From assembly GCA_024707145.1 (NCBI GenBank), contig JANQAI010000013.1, positions 240,588-304,587 on the forward strand: a DNA stretch of 64,000 nucleotides. The letters run 5' to 3'. This DNA is from Magnetospirillum sp. GTDB lineage: Bacteria > Pseudomonadota > Alphaproteobacteria > Rhodospirillales > Magnetospirillaceae. Both the position numbers and the translations under genes were made by a program. Positions 36,916-45,745 of the stretch are shown here, piece by piece (within the stretch, counting starts at the first letter, position 1; each line of letters opens with the position of its first letter). The notes beneath the pieces were generated by a model that worked only from the letters and a program-made list of their open reading frames with translations, did not search any database and was not told the DNA's origin.

Positions 36916-38085
36916 TCAGATGCCCATGACGTTGAGCAGGACCGAGAAGATCGCGTCGATGACGATGATGTAGACGATGGAGGTGACCACGGCCGAGGTG
37001 GTCGCCTGGCCCACCGCGGCGGCGCTGCGTCCCGCCTCGATGCCGCGCTGGCAGCCGGCGAAGGCCACCATGGCGCCGAACACCATGCTCTTGACCAGGC
37101 CGATGGCGAAATCGGGGACACCCACCGCCTCGCGCGTGCGGTCCAGATAGGCCTGGCTGCCCAGGTCGAGCATGCCGATGCCGACCAGATAGCCGCCGAA
37201 CAGGCCGATGAAGCAGCCGTAGACGTAAAGCAGCGGCATCATCAGGGCGAGCGCCAGCATGCGGGGCAGCACCAGGAATTCCACCGGCGGGACGCCCAGG
37301 GTGGTCAGCGCGTCGATCTCTTCGTTGCCCTGCATGGTGCCCAACTGGGCGGCGAAGGCCGCCCCGGTGCGGCCGGCGACGACGATGGCGGTCATCACCG
37401 CCGCCATCTCGCGGGTCATGGCCAGCCCGACCAGGTCGGCGACGTAGATGGCGGCGCCGAACTGGGAGAGCTGGATGGCGCCGATGAAGGCGAGGATCAG
37501 GCCGACCAGCAGACTGATGGTGCCGACGATGGGCAATGCCTGGGCGCCGGTTTCCTGAATGGTGCGGATCAGGTCTTCTCGGCGGTAGATGGCGCGGCCA
37601 CGCACGAAGGCGCCCAGCGCCAGCACCACCTGGCCGAGAAAGCGCACGGTGCGGCGCCCACCCTCGACGCCCGACAGCGCCCGGTTCCCCACCTGCGCCA
37701 GCAGTCCGGCGCGCTGGCCGGTCCGCGCCGCCCCTTTGCGCTCGGGCACCGCCGAGGCCAGGTCCAGCAGGCGGATGACGCCGGTGGGGATGCCCTCCCA
37801 TTCCACGGGGGTTCCGGTGCGTGCGGCCTCGGCCCTCAGGCGCAGCAGGAAGGCGATCAGCATGCTGTCCCAGCCGCGCAGGTCGCTGGCGGCGACCTGA
37901 ATCCGGCTGGCGGCGAGGGCGTCAGACGAACGGCCGAACGGCACGTCCCCGCGAACCGGTCCCGCCGACCGCGTCCAGGTGCCGGACAGCACGACCCGCA
38001 CGCGGTCCGGCCCCTTTTCCAGACGAACGGCGGGGGCGACAGGGTCCTCTGGATGGAGCGCATTCGGCGAAGCCCGGTTTTCCAT
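36916..38085 (-). CDS. mlaE: MlaE-like permease with N-terminal STAS domain
   Basis: A 389-residue inner-membrane permease. The N-terminal ~115 residues form an MlaB/STAS-like domain (RVRVVLSGTWT, DSMLIAFLLRL), and ~160-389 form the MlaE six-helix core (QSL-like AAQLGTMQGNEEIDALTTLGVPP). The fusion of STAS and permease removes the need for a separate MlaB. First gene of mlaE-mlaF-mlaD-auxiliary lipoprotein, all closely spaced. No separate periplasmic MlaC is visible in the window. Confidence 0.86.
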   Translation of the reverse strand: MENRASPNALHPEDPVAPAVRLEKGPDRVRVVLSGTWTRSAGPVRGDVPFGRSSDALAASRIQVAASDLRGWDSMLIAFLLRLRAEAARTGTPVEWEGIPTGVIRLLDLASAVPERKGAARTGQRAGLLAQVGNRALSGVEGGRRTVRFLGQVVLALGAFVRGRAIYRREDLIRTIQETGAQALPIVGTISLLVGLILAFIGAIQLSQFGAAIYVADLVGLAMTREMAAVMTAIVVAGRTGAAFAAQLGTMQGNEEIDALTTLGVPPVEFLVLPRMLALALMMPLLYVYGCFIGLFGGYLVGIGMLDLGSQAYLDRTREAVGVPDFAIGLVKSMVFGAMVAFAGCQRGIEAGRSAAAVGQATTSAVVTSIVYIIVIDAIFSVLLNVMGI

Positions 38086-38201
38086 CTGAGCTGCCTGTCA
38101 TTACTGCACGCCTATAGCGTGGGAGTGGAACTTCCATATCTCAACGTTCCCCCTCGATTTCGTGTCCCCGTCCTCCCATGAGGCGGATGAGGACCAGCTT
38201 G

Positions 38202-38245
38202 AAAATATTCGGGCGGCAGCGGCTCTGTCGGCTCCGCTGCCGCCC
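38202..38245 (-). terminator. Terminator of the sulfate-binding protein gene
   Basis: A perfect 12-bp stem GGGCGGCAGCGG (38211-38222) with CCGCTGCCGCCC (38234-38245), followed on the minus strand by GAATATTTTC. It lies after the stop of the gene ending at 38306 and before the start of the Mla operon at 38085, so it insulates them. The rest of the 38086-38200 gap should hold the Mla promoter; no convincing box was found. Confidence 0.65.
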
Positions 38246-38305
38246 GTGGGGCGATGGGTCACCTGTGGCCGGGTCCGCTGCGTGGCGGACGCCGGGCCCG
38301 AGGGG

Positions 38306-39338
38306 TTACTTGGCGGTGTAGATCTTGTCGAAGATGCCGCCGTCGGAGAAGTGGGCCGTCTGCGCCTTGGTCCAGCCGCCGAACACGTCGTCGATGGTGA
38401 ACAGCTTGATGGGGGCGAACTCGCCCTGGACCTTCTTCCACACCTCGGGGTCACGCGGCCGGTAGTGGTTCTTGGCGATGATGGCCTGGGCCTCGGGCGT
38501 GTACAGATAGTTCAGATAGGCCTCGGCCTGGGTGCGGCTGCCCTTGCGGTCCACCACCTTGTCCACCACCGCCACCGGCGGCTCGGCCAGGATGGACAGC
38601 GGCGGCGCGACGATCTCGAAATTGTCGCCGAATTCCTGGATGGCCAGGTAGGCCTCGTTCTCCCAGGCCAGCAGCACGTCGCCGATGCCGCGCTGGGCGA
38701 AGGTGATGGTGGAGCCGCGGGCGCCCGAGATCCAGCACCGGCACGTTCTTGTAGAGCGCTCCGACGAAATCCTGGGCCTTGGCCTGGTCGCCGTTCCACT
38801 TGTTCAGGGCGAAGCCCCAGGCGGCCAGATGGTTCCAGCGGGCGCCGCCCGAGGTCTTGGGATTGGGGGTGATGACCGACACGCCCGGCTTCACCAGATC
38901 GTCCCAGTCCTTGATCTTCTTGGGGTTGCCCTTGCGGGTCAGGAAGACGATGGTCGAGGTGTAGGGGGCGCTGTTATAGGACAGCTTCTTCTGCCAGGCC
39001 TTGTCCAGCAGTCCCTTCTCGGCGATGGCGTCGATGTCGTAGGCCAGCGCCAGGGTGACCACGTCGGCCTCGAGGCCGTCGATGACCGAGCGCGCCTGCT
39101 TGCCCGAGCCGCCATGCGACTGGTTGAACTTGAGGTCCTCGCCGGTCTTGGCCTTCCACTGCTTGGCGAAGGCGGTGTTGACTTCCTGGTACAGCTCACG
39201 GGTGGGGTCGTAGGAGACGTTGAGCAGGGTGCGCTCGGCGGCCTGGGCGGCCGGGGCCGCGCCGATGCCGACGGCGACCGTAAGCGCCAGGAAGGCGGCG
39301 CCGAACGTATTGCGCCGGGAAAGGGTGATGCGTGTCAT
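38306..39338 (-). CDS. Periplasmic sulfate/thiosulfate-binding protein (frame break ~38726-38730)
   Basis: About 344 residues of the Sbp/CysP family. Signal peptide [18 protein letters not shown], then [80 protein letters not shown], and a C-terminal [11 protein letters not shown]. The first two-thirds and the last third are in different frames; one base too many in GATCTCGGG (38726-38733) accounts for it. The start at 39338 follows AGGAG. No cysT/cysW/cysA permease genes flank it, so it is an orphan binding protein. It diverges from tonB across a motif-rich region. Confidence 0.8.
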
Positions 39339-39358
39339 TGGGTCTCGCTCCTGATTAA

Positions 39359-39376
39359 ATCTACACAATAGTAGAT
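39359..39376 (-). promoter_or_regulatory. Operator-like palindrome upstream of the sulfate-binding protein gene
   Basis: ATCTAC and GTAGAT form exact 6-bp arms around ACAATA, 21 bases before the start codon. On the minus strand a TTGACA box ends about 17 bases upstream of its far arm, so it would cover the -10 region. It belongs to the TCTACTAGA-like set seen at 39540, 50702, 55185, 55202, 57548 and 57702. Confidence 0.55.
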
Positions 39377-39521
39377 TATATGATAGACGCTCTGTCAAAT
39401 GGATAGATTCATGGTTGCGCGATTGGCGCCAAGTCGGCTGAAACCATAGGATTTCTCCTATCCTGGAGCCTCGCCGCAAGCGCCCTCGCAACCTTCAGGG
39501 AACGGGGTGCATGGAAATGGC

Positions 39522-39550
39522 TTGCTAAAAATCCTTTAGTCTACTAGATT
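39522..39550 (+). promoter_or_regulatory. Promoter of tonB operon with TCTACTAGA overlapping the -10
   Basis: TTGCTA (39522-39527), 17 bases, then TAGATT (39545-39550). The palindromic motif TCTACTAGA (39540-39548; arms TCTA and TAGA around C) overlaps the -10 box. The promoter is about 66 bases before the likely ATG at 39616. The surrounding 277-base gap (39339-39615) holds this, the palindrome at 39359 and a run ending GGATTTCTCCTATCC whose role is unknown. Confidence 0.6.
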
Positions 39551-39615
39551 TTTGGTTCAACCCAGGGTGCCGCATGCGCACCCGCCGGCAGACCATCTTT
39601 TTCGCGGAGCGTCTC

Positions 39616-40243
39616 ATGGACCTGTCCCGCCAGGCCAACCCCGTACGCCAGTTCGGCGGCATCACCTTCGTGGTGCTGCTGCACGTGGGGATCGTCTATG
39701 CCCTGCTCACCGGACTGGGCCGTCAGGTCGTCGAGGTCCTGCGCCAACCCCTGCAGACCCAGGTCATCAAGGAAGCCGCCCCCGCCGCCGCCCGAGGCCA
39801 AGAAGGCCCCGCCGCCCAAGCTGGCTCCGCCGCCGCCGCCCTATATTCCGCCGCCCGAAGTGCGCATCCAGTCCACCGCGCCGGCCACCAACGCCATCGC
39901 TGCGGTGACCACCGCCAAACCCGTAGAACCCCCGCCGCCCCCGCCGCAAGAGGTGCGCGAGCCCGTGCGGGTGGCTCCGGTGCTCGATCGAGCCAGCTAT
40001 CGCGAGCCGGAATATCCACCCACTTCGCGCCGTCTTGAGGAAACCGGCACGGTGCAGCTGGCCTTGCTGGTGGACGTGGACGGCACCGTGGCCGAGGCCA
40101 AGGTCACCCAGTCGTCGGGCTTTCCGCGCCTGGACGAGGCTGCCCGCGCCGCCCTGTCCAAATGCCGCTTCAAGCCCGGCACGGCCGACGGCAAGCCCGA
40201 GCGGGCCTGGCTGCCCTACCGCTACACCTGGCGACTGAACTAG
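39616..40243 (+). CDS. tonB: TonB energy transducer (frame break in C-run 39779-39783)
   Basis: One N-terminal membrane helix (VVLLHVGIVYALLTGL), a proline-rich periplasmic spacer (PPPPPEAKKAPPPK ... PPPPPPQEVREP), then the C-terminal TonB domain YPPTSRRLEETGTVQLALLVDVDGTV ending WLPYRYTWRLN. Membrane and spacer start are in different frames; one C too many in GCCGCCCCCGCC explains it (four Cs restore EAAPPPPEAKK). Start at 39616 follows GGAG; ATG at 39574 is an alternative. First gene of an exbB-exbD-exbD-TPR operon. Confidence 0.8.
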
Positions 40244-40292
40244 CCGGCAAGGCGTCGCCCCTTCCTCCCTACATCCGATCCGGAGAAGTCCA

Positions 40293-41093
40293 ATGTCCCT
40301 GCTTTCTCGCCTGATGGCGCGCGCCGCCGCCGCCCTGTCCCTGACCCTGGCGCCCGTGGCGGCCTTCGCCGCCGACACGGTGGCGGTGGACAATCCCTAC
40401 GGCCTAGACGCCCTGTGGTCGCAGGGCGATTTCGTCGCCCGCGGCACCCTGGTGGTGCTGATCATCGGCTCCATGGCGACCTGGTACATCCTGGTCACCA
40501 AGCTGGTGGAGCAGCAGCGCCTGCTGAACCAAGCCAAGTCCGTGCGCAACAGCTTCTGGAAGAACCGCTCGCTGGACGAGGGCATCAGCTCGCTGAAGGA
40601 CGGGTCTCCCTTCCGCTACATCGCGACCACCGGCGTGGACGCCCTGGAGCATCACGAGGGCTCGCTGGTGGAGAAGATCGACCTGCACACCTGGGTCACC
40701 CTGTCGGTCCAGCGCTCGGTCGAACAGGTGGTCAACCGCCTGCAATCCGGGCTGGCGGTGCTGGCCACCGTGGGCTCCACCGCTCCGTTCGTCGGCCTGT
40801 TCGGCACCGTGTGGGGCATCTACCACGCCCTGACCGCCATCGGCATCGCCGGCCAGGCCTCCATCGACAAGGTGGCCGGCCCGGTGGGCGAGGCTCTGAT
40901 CATGACCGCCATCGGCCTGGCCGTCGCCGTGCCGGCGGTGCTGGGCTACAACTGGCTGGTGCGCCGCAACAAGGCCGCCGTCGATCACCTGCGCGCCTTC
41001 AGCAACGATCTGCATTCGGTGCTGCTGTCGGGCTCGCCCACCCTGGTCCAGCACGCCGCCGCCCGTCACGGCGCCGCAGTCCGGGCGGCGTGA
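40293..41093 (+). CDS. exbB: ExbB/TolQ-family proton channel
   Basis: A 266-residue inner-membrane protein of the MotA/TolQ/ExbB family. A signal-like N terminus (ALSLTLAPVAAFA) precedes the first helix LVVLIIGSMATWYILV. Then comes a long cytoplasmic loop, and two C-terminal helices with GLFGTVWGIYHALTAIG and EALIMTAIGLAVAVPAV. It energises TonB using proton-motive force with ExbD. Four bases separate it from the first ExbD gene. Confidence 0.9.
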   Translation: MSLLSRLMARAAAALSLTLAPVAAFAADTVAVDNPYGLDALWSQGDFVARGTLVVLIIGSMATWYILVTKLVEQQRLLNQAKSVRNSFWKNRSLDEGISSLKDGSPFRYIATTGVDALEHHEGSLVEKIDLHTWVTLSVQRSVEQVVNRLQSGLAVLATVGSTAPFVGLFGTVWGIYHALTAIGIAGQASIDKVAGPVGEALIMTAIGLAVAVPAVLGYNWLVRRNKAAVDHLRAFSNDLHSVLLSGSPTLVQHAAARHGAAVRAA

Positions 41094-41097
41094 CGCC

Positions 41098-41532
<435 letters not shown>

Positions 41533-41550
41533 GAACAGAAGGAAGCGATC

Positions 41551-41982
41551 ATGGCAATGAACGTAGGCGGGGGCGGCGGCTCCGGCGAACCCGACGTGGT
41601 GGTGGACATCAACACCACGCCGCTGATCGACGTCATGCTGGTGCTGCTGATCATGCTGATCATCACCATCCCCATCCAGACCCATGCGGTGAAGCTGGAA
41701 ATGCCGGTGGGCAATCCGCCGGCGGCCAGCACGCTGCCGGAAGTGGTCAACCTGGACGTGGATTTCGACGGCACCGTGCTATGGAACAAGGAGGTCCTGG
41801 CCGACCACGGCGCCCTGGAAGCGCGCTTCCGGCAGGCGGCCGCCGCGCCGGTGCCGCCCGAGGTGCATCTGCGGCCCCACCGGCTGGTGACCTACAAGCA
41901 CGTGACGGCGGTCATGGCCTCGGCGCAGCGGCTGGGGGTGACCAAGATCGGCGTGGTCGGCAACGAACAATTTCTCGACTAG
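41551..41982 (+). CDS. exbD: ExbD/TolR-family protein 2
   Basis: A 143-residue paralogue with NTTPLIDVMLVLLIMLIITIP and a periplasmic domain whose sequence differs from that of the preceding gene (VNLDVDFDGTVLWNKE). The Asp in LIDVML is the proton-carrying residue. It is seven bases before the TPR protein gene and belongs to the same operon. Confidence 0.9.
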   Translation: MAMNVGGGGGSGEPDVVVDINTTPLIDVMLVLLIMLIITIPIQTHAVKLEMPVGNPPAASTLPEVVNLDVDFDGTVLWNKEVLADHGALEARFRQAAAAPVPPEVHLRPHRLVTYKHVTAVMASAQRLGVTKIGVVGNEQFLD

Positions 41983-41989
41983 GGGCTCG

Positions 41990-43227
41990 ATGGCGATGAA
42001 TGCGAAGCACTTCTTGCGATTGTTGGCGGTCGGCGCGGGGTTGGTTGGGGTCGTCGCCCCGGCATCTGCCGCCGACGAGCAGGGGACGGTCCGGCCCGAA
42101 GTGGGCCGTCCCCTGCAAGCGGCGCAAGACCTGATCAAGCAGCAGAAATACCGCGATGCCCTGGGCAGGATCGCCGAAGCGGAGAAGGCCGGCAGCCTGA
42201 CGCCGCTGGAGGCATCGCTGGTGGCCCAACTGCGCGGCAGCGCCGCCCAGGGGGCCGGCGACTACCTGACCGCCGCCAAGGCGTTCGAGGCGGTGCTCGC
42301 GTCGGGGCGGGTGCAGGGGGCGGACCAACTGCGCCTGATCCAGGCGGTGGCCAGCCTGTACTATCAGGCCAAGGACTATCCCAAGACCATTTCGTGGTCG
42401 AGCCGCTACTTCAAGGAAGGCGGCACCGACCTGCAGAGCCGGGCGCTGGTGGCGCAGGCCTATTACCTGGGCGAGGACTACGCCAACGCCGCCAAGGAAA
42501 CCCAGGAGGTGATCCGGGCCCAGGAGCAGGCCGGCCAGCCGGTGCCCGAGTACCAGCTGCAGGTGCTGCTCAACAGCCAGCTCAAGCAGAACGACGTGGC
42601 CGGCTACGGCGCCACCCTGGAGAAGCTGGTGGCGCGCTATCCCAAGGCCGATTACTGGGCGGAGGCGCTGCGCAACGTCAGCAGCCGTCCGGGCTTCTCG
42701 TCGCGGTTGGCGCTGGACGCCAGCCGGCTGGCGCTGGCCACCGGCACCCTGACCTCCACCCCCAATACGTGGAGTTCGCTGAGCTGGCCCTGCAGGCCGG
42801 CCTGCCCGGCGAAGCCAAGGCGGTGCTGGACAAGGGCTTCGCCGCCGGCCTGCTGGGCAGCGGCGCCGACGCCGACCGCCACAAGCGCCTGCGCGACCTA
42901 GCGGCCAAGAATGCCGACGCCGACCTGAAGGCGCTGTCCGGTGGCGAGGCGGAGGCCGCCGCCCAGAAGGAGGGTGTGGGGCTGGTTAATACCGGCTTGG
43001 GCTATCTGGCCCATGGCCAGGCGCAGAAGGGCGCGGCGCTCATCGAGCAGGGCATCCAGAAGGGCGGCCTCAAGCGGCCGGACGAAGCCAGGCTGCATCT
43101 CGGCATCGCCTATCTGGCCGCCGGCCAGAAGGACAAGGCGGTGGACGCGTTCAAGTCGGTGCAGGGCGACGACGGCACGGCCGATCTGGCCCGTCTGTGG
43201 GCGCTGCACGCCAGGCGTTCGGCTTAA
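41990..43227 (+). CDS. Secreted TPR-repeat protein of the TonB operon (frame break ~42759-42763)
   Basis: About 412 residues after restoring the frame: signal peptide (LLAVGAGLVGVVAPASAADE), then tetratricopeptide-like helical repeats (LIKQQKYRDALGRIAEAEKAG, AYYLGEDYANAAKETQEVI, HLGIAYLAAGQKDKAVDAF). The run of five Cs at 42759-42763 is one short; six would continue as TPQYVEFAELALQAGLPG. A TPR protein co-transcribed with TonB/ExbB/ExbD has counterparts such as TtpC in Vibrio, where it is needed for TonB function. It ends at the terminator at 43259. Confidence 0.75.
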
Positions 43228-43258
43228 GAAGTCAGGCGAGGAAAGGGTCGGACTTCCA

Positions 43259-43294
43259 CCGGCCGCCCCTCCCCGGGGGGCGGCCGGTTTTTTT
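43259..43294 (+). terminator. Rho-independent terminator of the tonB operon
   Basis: Stem CCGGCCGCCCC (43259-43269) with GGGGCGGCCGG (43277-43287), then seven Ts at 43288-43294. A classical terminator, 31 bases after the TPR stop. Confidence 0.9.
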
Positions 43295-43379
43295 GTTGGG
43301 CATGTCTGCGGAGGCTGTTGGTGGTTCAGCCAGCGAGCCAATAACGATGGCTTGAGGGGATTTCGCCACCAAAGGCAGT

Positions 43380-43475
43380 CGTCATGCGCGGACTTGATCC
43401 GCGCATCCACGCAGTGCCATCCCGCATCGTGCCGCCGGAAAGACGTGGATGGCCGGGTCAAGCCCGGCCATGACG
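43380..43475. repeat. Paired-palindrome intergenic repeat (REP-like)
   Basis: Two hairpins facing each other: TGCGCGGACTTGATCCGCGCA near the left end and TGGCCGGGTCAAGCCCGGCCA near the right, with outer bases CGTCATG ... CATGACG in inverted orientation. The architecture is shared by the interior of the element at 82-261. No coding content. The surrounding gap 43295-43615 otherwise contains no recognisable gene. Confidence 0.7.
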
Positions 43476-43558
43476 AAAGCCAACGCAGAGTGGACCACCA
43501 ACAGGTCCTGCTGACATGCCCTTTTTGTTTGTGGCGGATTTTAGCTGCGTCCAGATGA

Positions 43559-43593
43559 TGTCATCCCTCGTCGCTGGTCGTCAGGATGACACC
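43559..43593. repeat. TGTCATCC...GGATGACA inverted repeat
   Basis: Eight-base outer arms TGTCATCC (43559-43566) and GGATGACA (43584-43591). The 22-mer CGCTGGTCGTCAGGATGACACC (43572-43593) has an exact reverse complement at 55939-55960, next to another, larger repeat. It lies 23 bases after the corrected stop of the octaheme cytochrome and could act in 3'-end processing. Confidence 0.7.
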
Positions 43594-43615
43594 GGGGGAG
43601 AGCTTCACGGCTTGT

Positions 43616-45745
43616 TCACCGCGTTCCAACCGCCTGCAGGACCAGTTCGTAGGCGCGGGTGAAGCGGGGGTCGCCGGGGCGCAGGGCCACCGCCCGGGCC
43701 AGGGGGGCACCGCCTCCGCACGTTGGCCGAGGCGGACCAGACACAGCCCGAGTGCGAAATGGGCGTCGGCGTCGTCGGGGGCGGTGGCCACCGCCTGGCG
43801 CAGCAGGGAGTGGGCCTCGCCGTCGCGATGCTGAACGCGGTAGAGGTCGGCCAGGTTCAGCATGGCTGGGGCGAAGCGCGGGTCCAGCCGCAAGGCCGTG
43901 CGGAAGGCGTCCTCGGCCTCGGGCAGGCGCCCCAACTCGGCCCACAGGGTGCCCAGGTTGAGGTGGCTTTCCGGCCGTTCGGCATTGGCCCGTTCCGCCG
44001 CCACCCACTCGTCCAGTGCCGGCTTCAGTCCCTCGGTTCCGGGATGGATGGTGGCGGCCAGCAGGCGGGCGGCCTCGATGCGGACCGCCTTCACGGGGTC
44101 GCGCAGCAGGCCCAGGGCGCGGCGGCGTTCCCCCGGAGGGTAGGGTTCCAGGCCGCGCAGGGCGCCCAGCCGGACCAGCGGGTCGGGGTCATCGAGACCT
44201 GCTTGCAGGGCTGTCAGGGTCTTGGGGTCGGGAGTGCGGGCCAGCAGGGACAGGGCGGTGGCGCGGGCGATGGCGGGATTGACGCCGTCGCCGGCCGCCG
44301 CCGCCAAGGCTTGGGCCGCCTGGGGGGAGCCCCGCCGTCCGGCCGCCAGGGCGGCGGCGAAGCCGGGTGGCTGCGGCTTCCGCTTCCCGCCGGTCCAGGC
44401 GGCGACCGCCTTGCCCGCCCATTCGGCGCCCTTGTCCGCGTGGCAGCGGGTACACGGATCCGGCGCGCCCACGGCGGCCGCCTGCCGGGGCGCCGGCAGG
44501 CGGAAGCCGTGATCGCGCCGGACATGCACGCCCATATAGGTGCGGGTGGGCATGTGGCAGGTGACGCATTGCGCCGCCTCGGTTCCCTCGGCGTGACGGT
44601 GGTGGGCCGGAGCGTCGAACCGCTCGGGCAGGTGGCACTGGGCGCACAGGGCGTTGCCCTCGGCCCGCAGGGCCAGCCCGTGCGGCTCGTGGCAGTCCGA
44701 GCAGGTGACGCCGGCGCGCTGCATGCGGCTTTGCAGGAACGAGCCGACCTCGAATACCTCGTCCTGGATCTGGCCGTCGGCATGGTACAGCGTCTCGTCC
44801 AGCAGGGACGGCATGTGGGTGTCGAGCAGGGGTGAACCGGCATCGGCACCGTCGGACAGGGTGCGGCGGCGGGCGTGGCAGGGGGCGCACACCTGCTGTT
44901 CGGTCTCGTCCACCGCTCCCAGGTGGCGGCGGATGCCGCGGGAATCGGTCTCGCCCCACCGGTCCGGGCGGGCGTGCAGGGCGACGGTCAGACCGTTGCC
45001 GCCCGGCTTGGCGCCGGCCTTGGCCCAGGCCACGTGGGCTGCGCCGGGCCCGTGGCAGGCTTCGCAGGCCACGTCCAGGTCCGAGGCGGTGGTGTGGTAG
45101 CTATCGGCGGCCAGGTCGTAGCCCTTGCGCAGGCCGGTGGAATGGCAATCGGCGCACATGAAGTTCCAGGTCTGGTTCTTTCCGGTCCAGTGCAGGGGGA
45201 TCCCCGGGCCGGATGGCCTCGTCGGGATACAGGCTGTACCAGCGCTGCCCGCCCTGGGCGGCCGGGCGGGCATCCCAGGCCAGCGGCAGGGGCTGGAAGC
45301 GGCCGTCGGGAAAGGCCACCAGATATTGCTGCAGGGGATGGACGCCGAAGGTATAGGCGATGGGAAAGTCCTGCGGCGTGCCGTCGCTGCCCTCGGTGCG
45401 CACCCAGGGGCGGCCGTCGCGGCTGAAGAAGGTGGTGGTGCGGCCGTGGACGGCCAACTGGGCGCCATCGAAGCGGCCGAGGACGGCGGCGCCCTCCGCC
45501 GGCTGCATGGACTTGGCGTGGTGGGAGTCCTGCCAGCGCCGGGTCTGGTCGGGATGGCAGGCGGCACAGGCCTCGCGCCCGACGTAACCCGCAGGGCGTT
45601 CCGTCACCACCTGGACCGGGCCGGCCTGGGCGGTGTCGCGGGCGATTTCGCCGATATTGGAGCCGAGCGCTATGGCGGCGATCGCTGCGATGGCCAGACT
45701 GGCCGCGATCGCCGCCTTGCGCAAACCGATGGGGATGGAAGCCAT
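43616..45745 (-). CDS. Octaheme c-type cytochrome with HEAT/TPR tail (breaks ~45195-45199 and ~43702-43707)
   Basis: About 709 residues. Membrane anchor or signal peptide near the N terminus (LAIAAIAAIALGSNIG). Eight CXXCH haem motifs: CAACH, CADCH, CEACH, CAPCH, CSDCH, CAQCH, CVTCH, CTRCH. HEAT-like repeats follow (~410-530), then TPRs (~550-670, e.g. AMLNLADLYRVQHRDGEAHSLLRQA). The first haem is in one frame and the rest in another; one G too many in 45195-45199 explains it. A missing G in 43702-43707 breaks the last 30 residues (end LARAVALRPGDPRFTRAYELVLQAVGTR). ATG overlaps the arylsulfatase stop as TGATG. Probable periplasmic electron carrier; partner unknown. Confidence 0.78.

Noticed and set aside
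38086..38305. A riboswitch or leader RNA for the Mla operon or the sulfate-binding gene.
   Set aside because: Only a terminator-like stem is visible; no conserved aptamer sequence is seen.
43295..43615. Region after the tonB operon as a possible CRISPR array.
   Set aside because: Palindromes are two units of REP type, not regularly spaced direct repeats.
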